DNA from: Saprospiraceae bacterium
GTDB taxonomy: Bacteria > Bacteroidota > Bacteroidia > Chitinophagales > Saprospiraceae
Assembly (NCBI GenBank): GCA_020628095.1
Contig: JAHDFP010000017.1
Coordinates: forward strand, 27,507 to 91,506
Direction of reading: 5' to 3'
DNA length: 64,000 nt
The translations under genes were made by a program, and so were the position numbers. The notes under the pieces are model-generated. The model made no database searches. It was not told where the DNA came from and worked only from the letters and a program-made list of their open reading frames with translations. This document shows, one piece after another, positions 1 through 9,267 of this stretch (its first letter is position 1; each line of letters begins with the position of its first letter).

Positions 1-1
1 A

Positions 2-532
2 CTAATGGTCGCAGCAGAAATTCACTTCTTATTAGCAGAGGCTTCGCTCAGAGGATGGTCAACAGGAGGAACAGCACAAGGTTTTTACGAAAGTGGTATC
101 CAGACATCTTTTGATCAATATGGGCTATCTGGTGCGGCTGCTTATAGCTCTAATGCTACTGATACACCTATAATGTATGTGGACACTAATAATCCTTCTA
201 ACTCTACAGATTATGGTTCTTCACTTTCGATCGCCTGGGATGATTCGGCGGATTTCGAGTCCAGCTTAGAGCGTATAATTACACAAAAATGGATAGCTAT
301 GTTTCCTGATGGTCAGGAAGCTTGGTCTGAATTCAGACGTACGGGTTATCCCAGATTGTTCCCAGTTGTGATTAATAATAGTGGTGGAGAGGTAGATACA
401 GACGAGCAGATTAAGAGAGTCAAATATATAAACAGTGAATATGCCCAAAACCCTGGTGGCGTACAATCAGGAGTCAGCTGTCTAGGTGGTGCGGATACAG
501 GCGGTACTCCACTATGGTGGGATATTGATTAA
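2..532 (+). CDS. SusD/RagB-family outer-membrane glycan-binding lipoprotein, C-terminal fragment
   Basis: The reading frame is open from the first base of the window, so only the last ~176 residues are present. The segment AAEIHFLLAEASLRGW followed by an ERIITQKWIAMFPDGQEAWSEFRRTGYPRL-like stretch (here described as the W...F.DG.EAW.E.RRTGYP signature) is the typical C-terminal helical part of SusD/RagB proteins, and the end (TPLWWDID) is typical of these carbohydrate-binding lipoproteins. SusD proteins cap a SusC TonB-dependent porin at the cell surface; the susC partner would lie upstream, outside the window. Together with the GH20 enzyme and symporter downstream this marks the end of a polysaccharide-utilisation locus. 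The family call is firm; the substrate is inferred only from neighbours. Confidence 0.9.
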   Translation, partial: LMVAAEIHFLLAEASLRGWSTGGTAQGFYESGIQTSFDQYGLSGAAAYSSNATDTPIMYVDTNNPSNSTDYGSSLSIAWDDSADFESSLERIITQKWIAMFPDGQEAWSEFRRTGYPRLFPVVINNSGGEVDTDEQIKRVKYINSEYAQNPGGVQSGVSCLGGADTGGTPLWWDID

Positions 533-555
533 TAATTAAGTTTTTTCATAGTATA

Positions 556-590
556 AGAGAGTCAGGATTTTTCTTGGCTCTCTTTATATT
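556..590 (+). terminator. Rho-independent terminator after susD
   Basis: The arms AGAGAGTCA (556-564) and TGGCTCTCT (575-583) form a 9-pair stem with one G-U pair, followed by a T-rich tract. It lies between the SusD gene and the next start codon at 596, so the FG-GAP gene may have its own promoter or depend on read-through. Confidence 0.6.
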
Positions 591-595
591 TATAG

Positions 596-3500
596 ATGCT
601 CCTTCGACTAATCATAACGATCATTTGTCTTTTATCTATTTTCTCTTGCTCCGATGAGGAAAAGTCAGGTTTTACTATTCTTAAAAAAAATAGGACAGGC
701 TTGGACTTTAGAAATATGCTGGACGAAAATGAAGACTTCAACATTTTCAAGTATCAATACTTTTATAACGGTGGAGGAGTCGCCGTGGCCGATTATAATA
801 ATGACGGATTAGAAGATATATTCTTTACTGGCAATATGGTGAAGAACAGATTATATCTTAATCAGGGTAATTTCAAATTTGAAAATATAACAGCATCAAG
901 TGGCATTGCTGATCATGAAGGCTGGTGTACTGGAGCCAACGCAGTCGACATTAATAATGACGGATGGTTAGATATATATGTTTGCAGAGCCGCTTATCCT
1001 TTTGTCAATCTACGTCGAAATCTTCTTTTCATTAACAATAAGGATAACACATTTACAGAATCTGCACAAGGTTTTGGTATAGATGATCCTGCACATTCTA
1101 CACATTCTTCTTTTTTCGACTATGATCTGGATGGAGATTTAGATTTGTTTTTAGTCAATCATTCCACCCCTGAATACTCCAAAGGAAACCTCGAGATAAA
1201 AGAACTAAAAAATAAAACCTCTCCAGAAACTACCAATAAACTATATCAGAATCAAGATGGCCAATTTATTGATGTCAGTCAGGAAGTGGGAATAAGATCT
1301 AATGTATTGAGTTTTAGCCTAGGCGTAGCCACTGTGGATCTTAATAATGATACCTATCCAGACATTTATATCACTAATGACTTTAATGAGCCAGATCATT
1401 TATTTGTTAATCAAGGTGACGGAACCTTTATAGAGTCTGCGGAGACTTGGTTAGCCAACCAATCTAAATTCTCAATGGGTGTTGATTTTTGTGATCTTGA
1501 TAATAACGGCTTCCAGGATTTGATCACATTGGATATGTTACCCGAAGGTAATTTCTTGCAGAAAATGCATCTAGGGGCAGACAATTTTGACAAATCCGAA
1601 TTATTTGTCAAACAAGGATTTCAGGAACAGTATATGCGGAATACCATGCAGTATAACACAGGCAATAATCGATTTATAGAGGCGGGTCAGTTAGCAGGTA
1701 TCTCTAATACGGACTGGAGTTGGAGTCCATTATTTTTTGACTTTGATAACGATATGGACAATGATCTATTTATATCTAACGGATATCTCAAAGACCATAC
1801 AGACATGGATTTTTTGCAATATACATCGGATATAATACAGAAACTAAATAGTACTCAAGATGAGATAACACTAGAAGAGTATGTGTCTCACATGCCTTCT
1901 ATATTAGAGAGTAATTATTTTTATAAAAACGACGGCTCAGTATTTACTAATAATTCTAAGCAATGGTCCATAGACGAAAAGACAGTGAGTCAAGGGGCGG
2001 CTTATGGCGACTTTGATAATGATGGTGACCTAGATGTAGTCGTTAATAATTCTGGAGACTACACATTTGTTTATAAAAATAATAGCCAAGAAAACAATTG
2101 GTTAGCACTTTCCCTTAGAGGAAGCAACAAGAATACTTTTGCGGTTGGTGCTAAGGTTACGGTTTATATCAATGAGAAAGAAATCTCTCAAGTATTACAA
2201 CCCTCTCGTGGTTTTCAGTCCACTAGCACTTACCGTTTGCATTTTGGATTGGCAGATTATAATCGTTATGATTCGCTGAGAATAGAATGGGCCGACGGAA
2301 GTATACAACATGAAAATGGCGGAGCGTGTTGCCAAGAAAAGGTGATATCCAAATTGACAGAATCGACCAGCCCGCAGTCACAGAAGATTACCAAACCAAT
2401 TGTGAGTAAAGAAAAAATAGCGTTAGATTTCCTTTCTAATCTTTCATCTTCCAGAGACTTTACTAGCCAAAGACTTATGCCTTTTTATTTGTCGGATGTT
2501 TCGCCTATAATTATAGTTGATGATATCGATGGTAATGGCAACGATGATATAATAATATCGGGATCAGAGAATAATGATCTCACGATTTTTTACCAAGAAG
2601 AGAATCTTAGTTTTTCTAAGACTATAGTGTCTACTAGAGGACAGTTAATTTCGGATATAGCAGTAGCGGATATGAATAATGACTCCAAAATGGATCTAAT
2701 TTATTCATTGGGAGGTTATGCCTATAGGCAACAAGACAAAAAAAATAAAGTAGTTGTTCTTACTCAAAATCAACCCAGAAAATATTCTTCTGAGGAATAT
2801 GAAACAGGCAATTGTAATCCGGCAAAAATGGCTATAGCGGATTTGGATATAGATGGGGCATTGGATATTTTTTGTGGAGGAGGATATTGGAATGGTAGTT
2901 ACCCTAACGGAACGACATCATGCGTACTATGGAATCGAAATGTTTATGAGATCGAAGAAATTGAAAATATAAAGGGGGTATCTGATGTCACTTATTGTGA
3001 CCTTAATGTTGATGGTATTACGGAACTCATAACCATAGGTCATTGGACGTCGCCACAGATTTATAATTATGACAAAAAACTTGTTAACGTCACCAAGTCT
3101 TATGTAACAGATTCTGTATCTGGATTCTGGAATAGTTTGAATGTTGGCGATATGGATGGAGATGGAGATGTGGACATCTTATTAGGTAACACTGGACTAA
3201 ATAGCCAACTGAAAGCCTCAACTAAAAATCCTATCAGAGCAGTTATCAATGATGTGGATAATAACGGGAGTATAGACCCAATATTGGGATACCATATAAT
3301 GGATGACACGTATCCTTTACCATCAAGGGAGGATTTAATTATGCAGGTGCCAAGACTAAAAAAAGACCTACTTACTTTTAAAAGTTATGCGGAATTGAAC
3401 TTCGAATCTTTATTAGAGATCCTTGACTTGGAGAACCCAGAAATGTTAACTGTAGATACACTGGCTAATTTGTTATTAATTAGTGACTCTCAGAAACTAA

Positions 3501-3817
3501 AGAATGTTCCTCTTCCTCAGACCTTACAAAGATTTCCAATCTATACACAAAGCCATTTTTCTATAGGTGACATCCATTATAATTATATCGCTGGCAACAA
3601 ACGAAACAATCTCGTTAAAATCGGCAATCTGGATGGGTCTTTGGGAGAACTTCTTCAGATAAAAGATAATAGCGCACTTGTCTTGAATAATTTGGAATCT
3701 GGATTGGATATTAGAGGTGAACAAAGGAGTAGTAATATTATAGAAGTAGGTAATAAATATTATTTGGTGATATGTCCTATAGGTGAGTCTTTACAATTGT
3801 TAAGAATTAATTCATGA
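596..3817 (+). CDS. FG-GAP/VCBS repeat lipoprotein with UnbV/ASPIC domain
   Basis: This 1073-residue protein begins with a lipoprotein signal (hydrophobic residues 4-16, lipobox IFSC, Cys18). Many Ca-binding FG-GAP/VCBS blades follow, with the motif D.NNDG..D (for example DYNNDGLEDIFFTGN near residue 65). A domain around residues 500-570 (GAKVTVYINEKEI, then RGFQST and LRIEWADGS) matches the UnbV/ASPIC module. A second set of FG-GAP blades runs through ~640-910. Such proteins form beta-propellers on the surface of marine Bacteroidota and often sit in glycan loci, but their role is not known. It ends 3 bases before the PhyH gene and so looks co-transcribed with it. Confidence 0.85.
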   Translation: MLLRLIITIICLLSIFSCSDEEKSGFTILKKNRTGLDFRNMLDENEDFNIFKYQYFYNGGGVAVADYNNDGLEDIFFTGNMVKNRLYLNQGNFKFENITASSGIADHEGWCTGANAVDINNDGWLDIYVCRAAYPFVNLRRNLLFINNKDNTFTESAQGFGIDDPAHSTHSSFFDYDLDGDLDLFLVNHSTPEYSKGNLEIKELKNKTSPETTNKLYQNQDGQFIDVSQEVGIRSNVLSFSLGVATVDLNNDTYPDIYITNDFNEPDHLFVNQGDGTFIESAETWLANQSKFSMGVDFCDLDNNGFQDLITLDMLPEGNFLQKMHLGADNFDKSELFVKQGFQEQYMRNTMQYNTGNNRFIEAGQLAGISNTDWSWSPLFFDFDNDMDNDLFISNGYLKDHTDMDFLQYTSDIIQKLNSTQDEITLEEYVSHMPSILESNYFYKNDGSVFTNNSKQWSIDEKTVSQGAAYGDFDNDGDLDVVVNNSGDYTFVYKNNSQENNWLALSLRGSNKNTFAVGAKVTVYINEKEISQVLQPSRGFQSTSTYRLHFGLADYNRYDSLRIEWADGSIQHENGGACCQEKVISKLTESTSPQSQKITKPIVSKEKIALDFLSNLSSSRDFTSQRLMPFYLSDVSPIIIVDDIDGNGNDDIIISGSENNDLTIFYQEENLSFSKTIVSTRGQLISDIAVADMNNDSKMDLIYSLGGYAYRQQDKKNKVVVLTQNQPRKYSSEEYETGNCNPAKMAIADLDIDGALDIFCGGGYWNGSYPNGTTSCVLWNRNVYEIEEIENIKGVSDVTYCDLNVDGITELITIGHWTSPQIYNYDKKLVNVTKSYVTDSVSGFWNSLNVGDMDGDGDVDILLGNTGLNSQLKASTKNPIRAVINDVDNNGSIDPILGYHIMDDTYPLPSREDLIMQVPRLKKDLLTFKSYAELNFESLLEILDLENPEMLTVDTLANLLLISDSQKLKNVPLPQTLQRFPIYTQSHFSIGDIHYNYIAGNKRNNLVKIGNLDGSLGELLQIKDNSALVLNNLESGLDIRGEQRSSNIIEVGNKYYLVICPIGESLQLLRINS

Positions 3818-3820
3818 TAG

Positions 3821-4549
3821 ATGATTGATAAGAAGTTTTGGGACGACAACGGGTATTTAGTGCTCCGTGATGTATTGAGTCTATCAGAATTAGAATATCT
3901 GAGAGGTATGATAGATTTGTTTTTATTTGGTGACCTAAAAGAAAAATGCCTGAGATCAGATCTGAGTGGCGAGACGGATCAAATCGGTAAAGAAAAGATA
4001 ACACAAATTATGTGTCCTAGCAGGATAAAAACGAACCTTAGGACATCTTCTGTTTATGACAAATTTCTGAGGCTTTCCAAAGATCTACTAGGAGAAGACT
4101 CTGAGTTAGACTTTGATATGCTTATAAATAAGATGCCGGGAACAAAGAAAGAAACCCCTTGGCATCAAGATGCAGCCTATTGGCCAAAGCTAGATGATCG
4201 GCGTGCTTGTTCATTTTGGATTGCATTGGATAATGTATCAGTGTCTAATGGATGTATGATGTATGTTGCAGGTACACACAAAGCAGATCTAAGAGATCAT
4301 GTTATGACTAATGAGAAAGGTGCTCTAAAGACAACCCTGCGGGATACCGATCAAGTGACTTATGGCGAAATAGCGGAAGGCAGTGCTATAGTTCATCATG
4401 GCTTTACCGTACATGGTGCATTAGGTAACAATTCGAGCATTCAACGTCGCGCATGGATTCTAAACTACAGACCACAGAGTATGATCGACGTCATGAGAGC
4501 TAACAACTTTGACCATACAGGTCAAAGACAAAATAATGTCGATGAATAA
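3821..4549 (+). CDS. Phytanoyl-CoA dioxygenase (PhyH) family protein
   Basis: The 242-residue protein has the iron-binding facial triad of Fe(II)/2-oxoglutarate oxygenases: His115-x-Asp117 in TPWHQDAAYWP and a distal His198 in VHGALGNNSSIQRR, with Arg209/210 placed to bind 2-oxoglutarate. The family hydroxylates small organic substrates; the substrate here cannot be read from sequence. It is wedged between the FG-GAP protein (3-base gap) and the hexosaminidase (overlapping start), so it is probably expressed with the glycan-utilisation genes. Similar PhyH genes are common in Bacteroidota glycan loci, but no pathway assignment is justified. Confidence 0.85.
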   Translation: MIDKKFWDDNGYLVLRDVLSLSELEYLRGMIDLFLFGDLKEKCLRSDLSGETDQIGKEKITQIMCPSRIKTNLRTSSVYDKFLRLSKDLLGEDSELDFDMLINKMPGTKKETPWHQDAAYWPKLDDRRACSFWIALDNVSVSNGCMMYVAGTHKADLRDHVMTNEKGALKTTLRDTDQVTYGEIAEGSAIVHHGFTVHGALGNNSSIQRRAWILNYRPQSMIDVMRANNFDHTGQRQNNVDE

Positions 4550-6779
4550 TGTAAGAGTTATCTTATTATACGTTTTACTGATCTCATGCAATAATCCAAG
4601 CTCGGATGTATTGGTAACAGATATATTGCCGACACCATTATCTGCCACAGTAAATGAAGGCAGTTTTTCTCACAATAGTCTGATCATAGATAATGGAACA
4701 AAAGAAATTTTGGGTAACTATATAGATTGGATGAAGGAATGGTCTATCCCATTGGAATGGAAAGAAGAAAACGGTAATGTAAAAGTTGTAATTGATCAAT
4801 CGATTGAGTCGGGTGGTTATCTGTTGTCAGTAGAAAAAGAGGGTGTTCTGATCAGGGCAAAAGATAGACCTACGATAAGCAATGCATTGGGAACACTGTA
4901 CCAGCTCATTGAATTGAATAATGGAAAGATTCCGTTAATGGAGATTGCAGATGGTGCGTATTACGCTTACCGAGGAATGCATCTGGATGTGGCTCGTCAC
5001 ATGTTCTCAGTAGCTGAGATCAAAAAGTATCTAGATTTTCTGGCTCTTTATAAGTTCAATAAATTTCATTGGCACCTGACAGAAGATCAGGGGTGGCGCA
5101 TCGAAATAAAAAAGTATCCTAAGCTACAGTCTATAGCTGCTTACAGAGACGAAACATTAATAGGTCACTATAATGACCAACCTCACCAATTTGATGGTAA
5201 GAGATATGGGGGTTATTATACCCAGGAAGAGATTAAGGATATTATCCACTACGCCGATGCCAGAGGTATAGAGATAATACCTGAGATAGATATTCCAGGT
5301 CATAGTCTGGCACTGTTATCGGCTTATCCAGAATTAGGCTGTGAGACGAAGGAATATAAAGCGGCTACTAAGTGGGGTGTCTTTTCAGATGTGCTTTGCC
5401 CCAAGGAAGAAACATTTAAGTTTTTGGAGAACGTATTCTCCGAAATCATAGAATTGTTCCCATCAGAATATATACATATAGGCGGTGACGAATGCCCCAA
5501 AGACCAATGGAAAAAGAGTGCCTTGTGCCAAACTATTATGAAAAGAGAAAATCTCAAGGATGAAATGGAACTACAAAGTTATTTCATCCAAAGGATAGAA
5601 AAATTTATTAATTCTAAAGGGAAACGTATAATAGGATGGGACGAAATCTTAGAAGGAGGTCTCGCACCAAATGCAACAGTGATGTCCTGGCGCGGTGTGC
5701 AGGGTGGGATTGAAGCCGCGAAGGAAGGTCATGATGTGATCATGACACCCACATCACATTGTTATTTTGATTATTATCAATCTCAAAATGATGGTGAGCC
5801 ATTGGCCATCGGAGGATATACGCCTTACCAGAAGGTGTACGAATGGTCACCTATACCAGAAGGGTTAGAGCCGTCGTATCATAAATATGTGATGGGTGGG
5901 CAGGGGAATGTATGGACAGAATACATGAAGACATTCGACCATGTCGAGTATATGGCACTGACAAGAATGATAACTCTATCGGAAGTGTTATGGGGTAAAC
6001 ATAGTGGATCGATAGACCAATTCAACGATAAGCTCTTTTTGCATACCTCACACTGGGAGGATCAGGGAGTAAATATTGCTAATCACCTATTAGATGTCAC
6101 GACACAATTAGAAGTCGTTGCAGACAAAGGGGTCAAAGTCGATGTATCTTCTGCGGCTTCAGATGCACAGATATATTGGAAGAGTCCTTCTGCACAGAAT
6201 TTTCAGATCAAATCTGATGCGGATATATTCTTAGGCGAATCTGGGGAATACAAATTTTATTCTCAGCTAAAGGATAAGAAAGGACATGAATACGAATTGT
6301 CTTTTGTTCCTCATAAAGGCAACACCGCCCATATAGAGTTAAAAAATGAGCCATCAAAAACCTACTCTGGTAATGGCTCACAGTCTATTATTAACGGCGT
6401 GATAGGACCCGACCATCGATATGGAGGAAGCGAGTGGCTGGGATTCAGTGGTGATGATTTAGAGGCGACCATTACTTTTAGTAAAATCAAAAAACTAAAT
6501 TACGTCGAGCTTAGATTTTTCAAAGGAGAAGGACAGTGGATTTACTTACCTTCTTCAGTTGAGGTATTTTCGATAGATGAAAATGGGCTCGAAAAGAAAT
6601 TAGGAAATACCATGACTCCTACGACCGATAACAAAATTGCTGTCACTGAGATCAAGTTTCCTTCCACTCATACTAAGACCTTAAAGGTCCGAGCAAAAAA
6701 TTATGGCCTCATTCCAGAAGGACGTCAAGGGGGAGGGCACGACTCATGGCTCTTTGTAGACGAAATAATAATACGATAA
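4536..6779 (+). CDS. Beta-N-acetylhexosaminidase, GH20 lipoprotein
   Basis: A glycoside hydrolase family 20 enzyme removing terminal beta-linked GlcNAc/GalNAc. Counting from the ATG at 4536, the lipobox LLISC ends at Cys18. The GH20 N-terminal domain follows to about residue 140. The TIM barrel begins at YRGMHLDVARH and holds the catalytic Asp318-Glu319 pair in HIGGDEC, which serves substrate-assisted catalysis. The last ~150 residues resemble a discoidin-type carbohydrate-binding module. An upstream in-frame TTG at 4509 would extend it by 9 residues before the signal peptide; ATG 4536 or 4542 fits the signal better. The gene overlaps the PhyH stop. It is followed by a transporter for the likely product. 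Confidence 0.92.
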   Translation: MSMNNVRVILLYVLLISCNNPSSDVLVTDILPTPLSATVNEGSFSHNSLIIDNGTKEILGNYIDWMKEWSIPLEWKEENGNVKVVIDQSIESGGYLLSVEKEGVLIRAKDRPTISNALGTLYQLIELNNGKIPLMEIADGAYYAYRGMHLDVARHMFSVAEIKKYLDFLALYKFNKFHWHLTEDQGWRIEIKKYPKLQSIAAYRDETLIGHYNDQPHQFDGKRYGGYYTQEEIKDIIHYADARGIEIIPEIDIPGHSLALLSAYPELGCETKEYKAATKWGVFSDVLCPKEETFKFLENVFSEIIELFPSEYIHIGGDECPKDQWKKSALCQTIMKRENLKDEMELQSYFIQRIEKFINSKGKRIIGWDEILEGGLAPNATVMSWRGVQGGIEAAKEGHDVIMTPTSHCYFDYYQSQNDGEPLAIGGYTPYQKVYEWSPIPEGLEPSYHKYVMGGQGNVWTEYMKTFDHVEYMALTRMITLSEVLWGKHSGSIDQFNDKLFLHTSHWEDQGVNIANHLLDVTTQLEVVADKGVKVDVSSAASDAQIYWKSPSAQNFQIKSDADIFLGESGEYKFYSQLKDKKGHEYELSFVPHKGNTAHIELKNEPSKTYSGNGSQSIINGVIGPDHRYGGSEWLGFSGDDLEATITFSKIKKLNYVELRFFKGEGQWIYLPSSVEVFSIDENGLEKKLGNTMTPTTDNKIAVTEIKFPSTHTKTLKVRAKNYGLIPEGRQGGGHDSWLFVDEIIIR

Positions 6780-6794
6780 AAAACTACTGACTCA

Positions 6795-8546
6795 ATGAAT
6801 CTTTCCAATCTTGATATAATAATCATTATTGTTTTTTTCGCCATTACACTTGGTATAGGCTTATGGTCGTCTAGGACGGCGGGTAAAAGTGTCAAAGACT
6901 TTTTTCTTTCTGGTCGGGATATGCCTTGGTGGTTGATCGGTGTCTCTATGGTGGCGACTACATTTTCTGCCGACACACCTAATCTAGTAACAGACATTAT
7001 ACGGAAAGATGGTATCGGTGGTAACTGGGTATGGTGGGCTTTTTTGTTGACGGGTATGGCGACAGTATTTATATATGCGAAGCTATGGCGTCGATCTGGC
7101 ATCACGACCGATCTTGAGTTTTACGAGCTGAGATATAGTGGTCCAGAGGCGAAATTTCTGAGAGGATTCCGTGCTATATATCTCGGTGTGTTTTTTAATG
7201 TAATGATTATGGCATCGGTGCTGCTTGCGGGTATCAAAATAGCAGGTATAATGATCGGTATATCACCAGTACAGACTGTATTGTTAGTCTCTGTTATCAC
7301 TGTAGTTTATTCTTCGCTGGGTGGTCTGCGAGGTGTGATATTGACTGATTTTTTTCAGTTTGCCTTGAGTATGATCGGTATGGTACTCGCTGCTATCTAT
7401 ATAATTAATCTACCAGAGATAGGTAGTATAGAGTCCCTTATCAATAATCCCGCGGTCGCTGCCAAGAAGAACTTTTTTCCTGATTTTAACGATCCCAATA
7501 CGATGGTACCCTTGTTTCTGATTCCTATTGCAGTACAATGGTGGAGTGTATGGTATCCTGGTGCAGAGCCTGGAGGAGGAGGATATGTTGCACAGCGTAT
7601 GCTTTCCACTAAAAATGAGAAGGACGCCATCAAGGCTACTCTGTTTTTTAATGCGGCACATTATGCTTTGCGGCCTTGGCCTTGGATACTCATTGCTTTG
7701 GCATCATTGATTATATTTCCTGATCTGGAAAGTATTAAGTCTGCTTTTCCAGACATTGATGACTCGGTGTTGGCTAATGATTTGGCATTTCCTGCAATGT
7801 TGACCTACTTGCCTCAGGGACTCATTGGATTAGTCATTGCAGCGTTGATTGCGGCTTTGATGTCAACCATCAGCACCCATTTGAATTGGGGGTCTTCCTA
7901 TGTGGTCCATGATTTTTACGCGCGATTTATTAATCCACAGGCGGATCAAAAAGAGCAAGTTTTAGTTGGAAGAATATCTACTGTAGTATTAATGATATTG
8001 TCAGCCATTTTTGCACTTGCATTGACTAATGCGCTTCAGGCTTTCAATATATTATTGCAGATAGGGGCAGGTACAGGGTTGTTGTTTTTACTGCGTTGGT
8101 TTTGGTGGCGGATAAACGCGTATAGCGAAATTACAGCGATGGTGGTATCGTTTGCAGTAGCCCTATATTTTGAGTTCCTCTATGGAGGAGAAATGGAATC
8201 TTACCAAAAGATGATTATAGGTATTGCAGTTACGACAGTAGCTTGGTTGTTAGCGACTTTTATGACAAGACCGACTAGTAAAGAGACACTCAGTTCTTTT
8301 TATAAAATGATTAGACCACATAAAATGGGCTGGACGCCCATAGCAACTGATATAGAATTGACCAAATCTGATGGTCTCAGCTTGTCATCAGAAATCCTGA
8401 TGATGTTCTTAGGTTGTGTTATGATCTATTCTGCTTTGTTTGGTGTGGGTTATTTGATATATGCTAATCTATTAGGCTTTATTTTGTTATCCATAGTTAG
8501 TTTGGTATGCTTATTTATTGTCCTGAGCCAGATGTCTAAAACTTAG
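6795..8546 (+). CDS. Sodium:solute symporter (SSS family), probable sugar transporter
   Basis: A 583-residue integral membrane protein with about 13-14 hydrophobic segments. It has the SSS hallmarks FFLSGRDMPWWLIGVSMVAT near the N-terminus and a GLRGVILTDFFQF motif in the sodium-site region. It starts 15 bases after the hexosaminidase, which points to sodium-driven uptake of an amino sugar released by that enzyme; the substrate is inference from position. No frameshift or missing segment was seen. The closest family alternatives (sialic acid, glucose or myo-inositol symporters) cannot be separated by eye. Confidence 0.88.
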   Translation: MNLSNLDIIIIIVFFAITLGIGLWSSRTAGKSVKDFFLSGRDMPWWLIGVSMVATTFSADTPNLVTDIIRKDGIGGNWVWWAFLLTGMATVFIYAKLWRRSGITTDLEFYELRYSGPEAKFLRGFRAIYLGVFFNVMIMASVLLAGIKIAGIMIGISPVQTVLLVSVITVVYSSLGGLRGVILTDFFQFALSMIGMVLAAIYIINLPEIGSIESLINNPAVAAKKNFFPDFNDPNTMVPLFLIPIAVQWWSVWYPGAEPGGGGYVAQRMLSTKNEKDAIKATLFFNAAHYALRPWPWILIALASLIIFPDLESIKSAFPDIDDSVLANDLAFPAMLTYLPQGLIGLVIAALIAALMSTISTHLNWGSSYVVHDFYARFINPQADQKEQVLVGRISTVVLMILSAIFALALTNALQAFNILLQIGAGTGLLFLLRWFWWRINAYSEITAMVVSFAVALYFEFLYGGEMESYQKMIIGIAVTTVAWLLATFMTRPTSKETLSSFYKMIRPHKMGWTPIATDIELTKSDGLSLSSEILMMFLGCVMIYSALFGVGYLIYANLLGFILLSIVSLVCLFIVLSQMSKT

Positions 8547-8591
8547 TGGTCCACATTATAGACTATCACCTAAGCTGGATACAGCCGACTC

Positions 8592-8619
8592 GTATGCTTC
8601 TATTTTAATTGAAGCATAC
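8592..8619 (+). repeat. Perfect 9-base inverted repeat after the symporter gene
   Basis: GTATGCTTC (8592-8600) and GAAGCATAC (8611-8619) flank a 10-base AT loop. It lies 45 bases after the symporter stop and could end that transcript, but no T-run follows, so a Rho-independent terminator is only a possibility. It may equally be a protein-binding palindrome. Confidence 0.4.
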
Positions 8620-8778
8620 AGACGGTAATCTACAAACAATTATAAAAGGCTGTAAGAATAATTTCCATCCCAGGCACCCAGTTGCCCTTAATAGGGGTTA
8701 TATCAATTAGATCATCTATTCTAATGAAGGAAAGTAACAATACTTAGGTGCCAACAAGGCGATAAAGCAGCACAGCGT

Positions 8779-9267
8779 GTGCTGTTTGATCAGTATTATA
8801 ACTATGTCTATACGATCTGTCATAGGTACATCCAACATCATCAAGATACTGAAGACGTTGTATCCATTTCTTTCAATAGAATATTTAAAAATATTAATAA
8901 ACTGAGGCATACCGCAGATATGGGATTGAAGAGATGGATTCAGACTATTTCGATCAATGAGTCTCTTCGAGCGCTTAAAAGGAAACAACCAATTGACTAT
9001 ACCAGTGATGAAAAATACTTAGACGGAATAGTCGAATTAGAAGAATCGCCATCAGAAATAAATACACAATTAATCAAAAAGGTTGTCAATGAAATGCCTT
9101 TGGGATATCGTACAATTTTTTTACTCAACGTGATAGAAGGATTAAGCCACTCGGAAATAGCGGAGCATTTGGGTATCAGTAGAAATACATCAAAATCTCA
9201 AATGATAAAAGCAAGAAATTATTTAAGAACGAAACTTAAAAAATATGAGTCAAGACAATTTGGATAA
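8779..9267 (+). CDS. ECF-type RNA polymerase sigma factor (5' end uncertain)
   Basis: Region 2 (LFDQYYNYVYTICHRYIQHHQDTEDVVSISFNRIFKNI) and region 4 (RTIFLLNVIEGLSHSEIAEHLGISRNTSKSQ) of a sigma-70 family factor of the extracytoplasmic type are clear. The GTG at 8779 is the only conventional start in frame. However, coding similarity to region 2 continues upstream in the same frame (CQQGDKAAQR, 8749-8778) as far as an in-frame TGA at 8725. An ATG at 8724 begins a different frame (MKESNNT then TAG) and would join only after a one-base shift. The true start is therefore a rare codon, a frameshift or a sequence error. The next gene overlaps the 3' end by 23 bases, and its membrane product may control this sigma factor. 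Confidence 0.85.
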   Translation: MLFDQYYNYVYTICHRYIQHHQDTEDVVSISFNRIFKNINKLRHTADMGLKRWIQTISINESLRALKRKQPIDYTSDEKYLDGIVELEESPSEINTQLIKKVVNEMPLGYRTIFLLNVIEGLSHSEIAEHLGISRNTSKSQMIKARNYLRTKLKKYESRQFG

